Notes under the pieces: generated by a model | The model's input: only the letters and a program-made list of their open reading frames with translations | Told to the model about the DNA's origin: nothing | The model's database searches: none | Assembly: GCA_025058515.1 (NCBI GenBank) | Contig: JANXDW010000030.1 | Span: 1 to 39,360 of the forward strand | Direction: 5' to 3' | From: Aigarchaeota archaeon | Lineage (GTDB): Archaea > Thermoproteota > Nitrososphaeria_A > Caldarchaeales > Wolframiiraptoraceae | Length of the DNA: 39,360 nucleotides | In this document: piece by piece, positions 36,106 through 39,360 of the stretch | Numbering within the stretch: position 1 is the first letter of the stretch | How the letters are laid out: each line of letters begins with the position of its first letter | Position numbers and translations under genes: made by a program

Positions 36106-38292
36106 ATGCCTAGAGTAAAGAAGATCTCAGAAGTAGTTGATATACTTCATCAAAAAGATCAGATAAGAAATATCGGTATAATAGCCCATGTCGACCACGG
36201 TAAAACTACTACTACGGATAGCTTGTTGGCTGCCGCTGGTCTCCTCTCTCCAACGCTTGCTGGTAAAGCTCTTGCACTAGATTACCTTGAAGAAGAACAG
36301 CAGAGACAGATGACGATCAAAGCTGCCAACATCTCTCTCTACTACGAAATGAATGGTAATCCATACATCATTAACATGATAGATACTCCAGGTCACGTAG
36401 ATTTTAGCGGTAGAGTTACAAGAGCTCTGAGAGCTATAGATGGAGCAGTAGTAGTTGTAGATGCAGTTGAGGGGGTTATGACTCAGACAGAGACAGTTAT
36501 ACGACAAGCTGTTCAAGAAAGAGTAAAACCAGTACTGTATATAAACAAGATAGATAGGTTAATTAAAGAACTTAGATTAACGCCTGAGAAGATACAAGAG
36601 ACACTGGCTAGAATTGTATTAGATGTAAATAGATTGATAGAGATGTACGCTGAGCCAGAGTATAGAGAGAAGTGGAAGGTAAGCTTTCAAAGTGGGAACG
36701 TTGCGATCGGGAGTGCAAAAGATAGGTGGGGCTTCACTCTACATCAAGCTCAGAAGAAGGGGATAAAGTTTTCAGATGTTTTAAAAGCCTTCAGCAATAA
36801 CGATGTAGACTGGCTTAGAGAGAACACTCCACTCCATGAAGCCATATTGGAGATGGTCATCACTCATCATCCACCTCCACATATAGCTCAAAGATACAGG
36901 ATACCTAAGATATGGAAAGGAGATATAGAGAATGAAGTTGGACAAGCGATGTTGAAATGCGATGAGAAAGGTCCAGCTGTAATGGTGGTCACAGATGTAA
37001 AAGTAGATCCTCAAGCTGGTGTAGTAGCAACTGGAAGACTATTCAGCGGTACAGTAAGTGAAGGAGATAACATACTTATTGTTGGGAGAAACATAAAGAG
37101 GAGAATACAGCAGGTAACAGTATACATGGGACCGAGTAGAGAGATAGTTGGATCTCTCCCAGCTGGAAACATCCCAGCCCTCCTCGGAGTAGAAGAAGCA
37201 AGAGCTGGAGATACACTAGCAACTTACGAAGTCGTTCCATTCGAATCTCTAAAGTATGTATCTGAACCTGTTGTAACAATCTCAGTTGAGCCAAAGCATA
37301 GTAGAGATCTTCCAAAGCTCGTAGACTTCTTAAACAAGCTTAGTATTGAAGACCCAACTCTCGTGACCACTGTTAGACCTGAGACAGGTGAATACTTGAT
37401 AAGCGGTATGGGTACGCTTCATCTAGAGATAGCTCTTACATGGATTAGTAAGGCTGGGTTGGAGATTTTAGCCAGTAAGCCTATCATCCTCTATAGAGAA
37501 ACCATAAGTGAGAAGGGAAAAGTATTCGAGGGCAAATCACCGAATAGACATAATAAGATATACATCCAAGTTGAACCTCTCGAAGAAGAGATTATCGATT
37601 TGATTAGAAGAGGAGAGTTGTTCGATGAGATGGATAAGAAGCAGATGGCGAAGATACTGAGAGAACATGGATGGGATGCGGATATGGCTAGAGGAGTATG
37701 GGCGATCGATCCGAGAGGAAACATACTTGTAGATATGACGAAGGGAGCTCAATATCTTCAAGAGAGTAAGATGATGATTATAGGAGGATTCCAGAGAGTA
37801 GTGCAGGAAGGACCACTTGCAGGAGAGAATATGCGTGGAGTAAAAGCAATCCTCACTCAAGTTGAACTTCATGAAGACCCTGTTCACAGAGGGTATGCTC
37901 AGATAGCTCCAGCCACATGGAGAAGCATGTATGCAAGTATCTTGAGCGCTAACCCAGTCTTGTTAGAGCCTGTACTAAAGATTGAGGCCAAGGTTCCACC
38001 TGACCTTATGGGAGCAGTTACAAGCGTCATAACGTCTAAGAGAGGTAGGATAATTGAGGTAGCTCAACAAGAATACATCACTGTTGTTACTGGAGAGATA
38101 CCTGCAGCTGAAACATTTGACTTAAGTGAAGTAATGCGTGGGGCTACTGTTGGTAAAGCATTCTGGGCAACAGAATTCTATGCATGGAGACAAGTCCCAG
38201 CATCAATAAGAGATAAAGTAATAGAAGAGATCAGGAAGAGGAAAGGGCTTCCACCGAACATACCGAAGATATCAGACTTCGTAGAAGAATAG
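36106..38292 (+). CDS. fusA: Translation elongation factor 2 (aEF-2)
   Basis: NIGIIAHVDHGKTTTTDSLLAAAGLLSP; DTPGHVDFSGRVTRALRAIDGAVVVVDAVEGVMTQTE; HEDPVHRGYAQIAPATWR. Confidence 0.97.
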   Translation: MPRVKKISEVVDILHQKDQIRNIGIIAHVDHGKTTTTDSLLAAAGLLSPTLAGKALALDYLEEEQQRQMTIKAANISLYYEMNGNPYIINMIDTPGHVDFSGRVTRALRAIDGAVVVVDAVEGVMTQTETVIRQAVQERVKPVLYINKIDRLIKELRLTPEKIQETLARIVLDVNRLIEMYAEPEYREKWKVSFQSGNVAIGSAKDRWGFTLHQAQKKGIKFSDVLKAFSNNDVDWLRENTPLHEAILEMVITHHPPPHIAQRYRIPKIWKGDIENEVGQAMLKCDEKGPAVMVVTDVKVDPQAGVVATGRLFSGTVSEGDNILIVGRNIKRRIQQVTVYMGPSREIVGSLPAGNIPALLGVEEARAGDTLATYEVVPFESLKYVSEPVVTISVEPKHSRDLPKLVDFLNKLSIEDPTLVTTVRPETGEYLISGMGTLHLEIALTWISKAGLEILASKPIILYRETISEKGKVFEGKSPNRHNKIYIQVEPLEEEIIDLIRRGELFDEMDKKQMAKILREHGWDADMARGVWAIDPRGNILVDMTKGAQYLQESKMMIIGGFQRVVQEGPLAGENMRGVKAILTQVELHEDPVHRGYAQIAPATWRSMYASILSANPVLLEPVLKIEAKVPPDLMGAVTSVITSKRGRIIEVAQQEYITVVTGEIPAAETFDLSEVMRGATVGKAFWATEFYAWRQVPASIRDKVIEEIRKRKGLPPNIPKISDFVEE

Positions 38293-38392
38293 AATTACAA
38301 AATGAAGTTTAAAGACTGAACGAGTATCTCAAGACTTTTGATAAGATTTTATCTATGTAAAATATTAAGGTAGAAGGTAATATATAGTTAAG

Positions 38393-39360
38393 GTGCTCGT
38401 TCTAGGCTACGGTCGAGTAGGCTCTACAATAGTTGACGACCTCATCTCTTCAAACATAGTATCGTTCATCGGTGTCTGCGATAAAAACTGGGAGAACATT
38501 AAAAATCTATCTTTCGAGAAGATCCAAGTATACAACTTTGACTTAAATGATGAGATCACGTTGGTTAATTTAATGAAAGAATACGATGTGGTAATATGTG
38601 CTTTACCAAGTTATCTTGGATTCAAAGTTGAAGAAGCAGCGATTAAAGCTGGAGTTGATCTAGTTGATGTCTCGTACACACTTGAAGATCCTTTCATACT
38701 GGATTCGAGAGCTAGAGATGCTAACGTAACGATCGTTCCCGACTGTGGTGTGGCTCCAGGTTTAAGCAATATGCTTGTTGGTTATGGATATAGTGAGTTT
38801 GATGAAGTTAAATCTGTAAAGATACTAGTTGGCGGTCTGCCTCAGAACCCTATACCACCACTAGATTACATCATGACATGGTCATCTGAAGATCTAATAG
38901 AAGAATATAGTCGCCCAGTAAGAATTATTGAAGAAGGTGTTCTCAAGTATGTTGAACCTCTTACAGGAATTGAATTAGTTAACTTTGAAGGTTTAGGTAT
39001 TTTCGAGGCATTCTATACCGATGGGTTACGTACATTGTTAACCACTTTAAGCAGTAAGATTTTAGAGATGTGTGAAAAAACTTTAAGATATCCTGGACAT
39101 GCTGAGAAGATCATGTTCCTCAAGAAGTTAGGAATGTTTGATGATGAGCCTTTGATCATTGATGATTTAAAGATTGAGCCAAGAAAATTTTTAGCAAAAC
39201 TTCTAGATAAAAAATTGAGAATCAATCTACCAGATATGCTCTTATTGAGAATTGTCTTAAAAGGTGTTAAAGGAGGTTTAGAATTCTCTAAGATATTTCA
39301 AGTTATTGATCTATATGATGAAGAGAAAAATATAACTGCATTATCTAGAACTACTGGGTA
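38393..39360 (+). CDS. Saccharopine dehydrogenase-family protein, 3' truncated by window edge (absent from the supplied ORF track)
   Basis: GTG start then VLVLGYGRVGSTIVDDLISSNIVSFIGVCDKN...VVICALPSYLGFKVEEAAIKAGVDLVDVSYTLEDPFILDSRARDANVTIVPDCGVAPGLSNMLVGYG; open to the end of the window. Confidence 0.87.
   Translation, partial: MLVLGYGRVGSTIVDDLISSNIVSFIGVCDKNWENIKNLSFEKIQVYNFDLNDEITLVNLMKEYDVVICALPSYLGFKVEEAAIKAGVDLVDVSYTLEDPFILDSRARDANVTIVPDCGVAPGLSNMLVGYGYSEFDEVKSVKILVGGLPQNPIPPLDYIMTWSSEDLIEEYSRPVRIIEEGVLKYVEPLTGIELVNFEGLGIFEAFYTDGLRTLLTTLSSKILEMCEKTLRYPGHAEKIMFLKKLGMFDDEPLIIDDLKIEPRKFLAKLLDKKLRINLPDMLLLRIVLKGVKGGLEFSKIFQVIDLYDEEKNITALSRTTG

Noticed and set aside
37537-37887. 116-aa minus-strand ORF inside fusA
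   Set aside because: Antisense to highly conserved EF-2; composition is not protein-like

Overview
Protein-coding archaeal window, AT-rich, probably from a TACK-lineage thermophile; finer taxonomy is not attempted. Positions 1-23016 look like a catabolic island. It holds two XDH-type molybdenum hydroxylase operons (L-M-S order, opposite strands), a CoxG-like protein, a cyclase/isatin-hydrolase-family protein, and an FdrA / MoaD-like / DUF2877 / DUF1116 operon that ends in a 57-aa ORF missing from the supplied track. It also holds PrpB-like lyase and PrpD genes, a biotin-dependent decarboxylase set without biotin carboxylase (MmdA, OadB, biotin carrier, OadG-like), BirA, BioY and a GNAT-like protein. 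Positions 23141-39360 are mainly information-processing and housekeeping genes: Orc1/Cdc6, RfcL, RfcS, TatD, two MBL-fold proteins, class-V aminotransferase, radical SAM, MptD-like aldolase, dCTP deaminase, a crenactin operon with unfamiliar partners, cupin, EF-2, and a right-edge saccharopine-dehydrogenase-like gene that the track omits. Main points for follow-up: (1) the FdrA operon as a possible acylureido-transcarbamylase module between molybdenum hydroxylases and a sodium-pump-type decarboxylase; (2) the crenactin operon with novel partners; (3) a 65-bp perfectly identical tract shared by the two otherwise diverged XDH small-subunit genes. No rRNA, tRNA, CRISPR array or transposase was recognised by eye.
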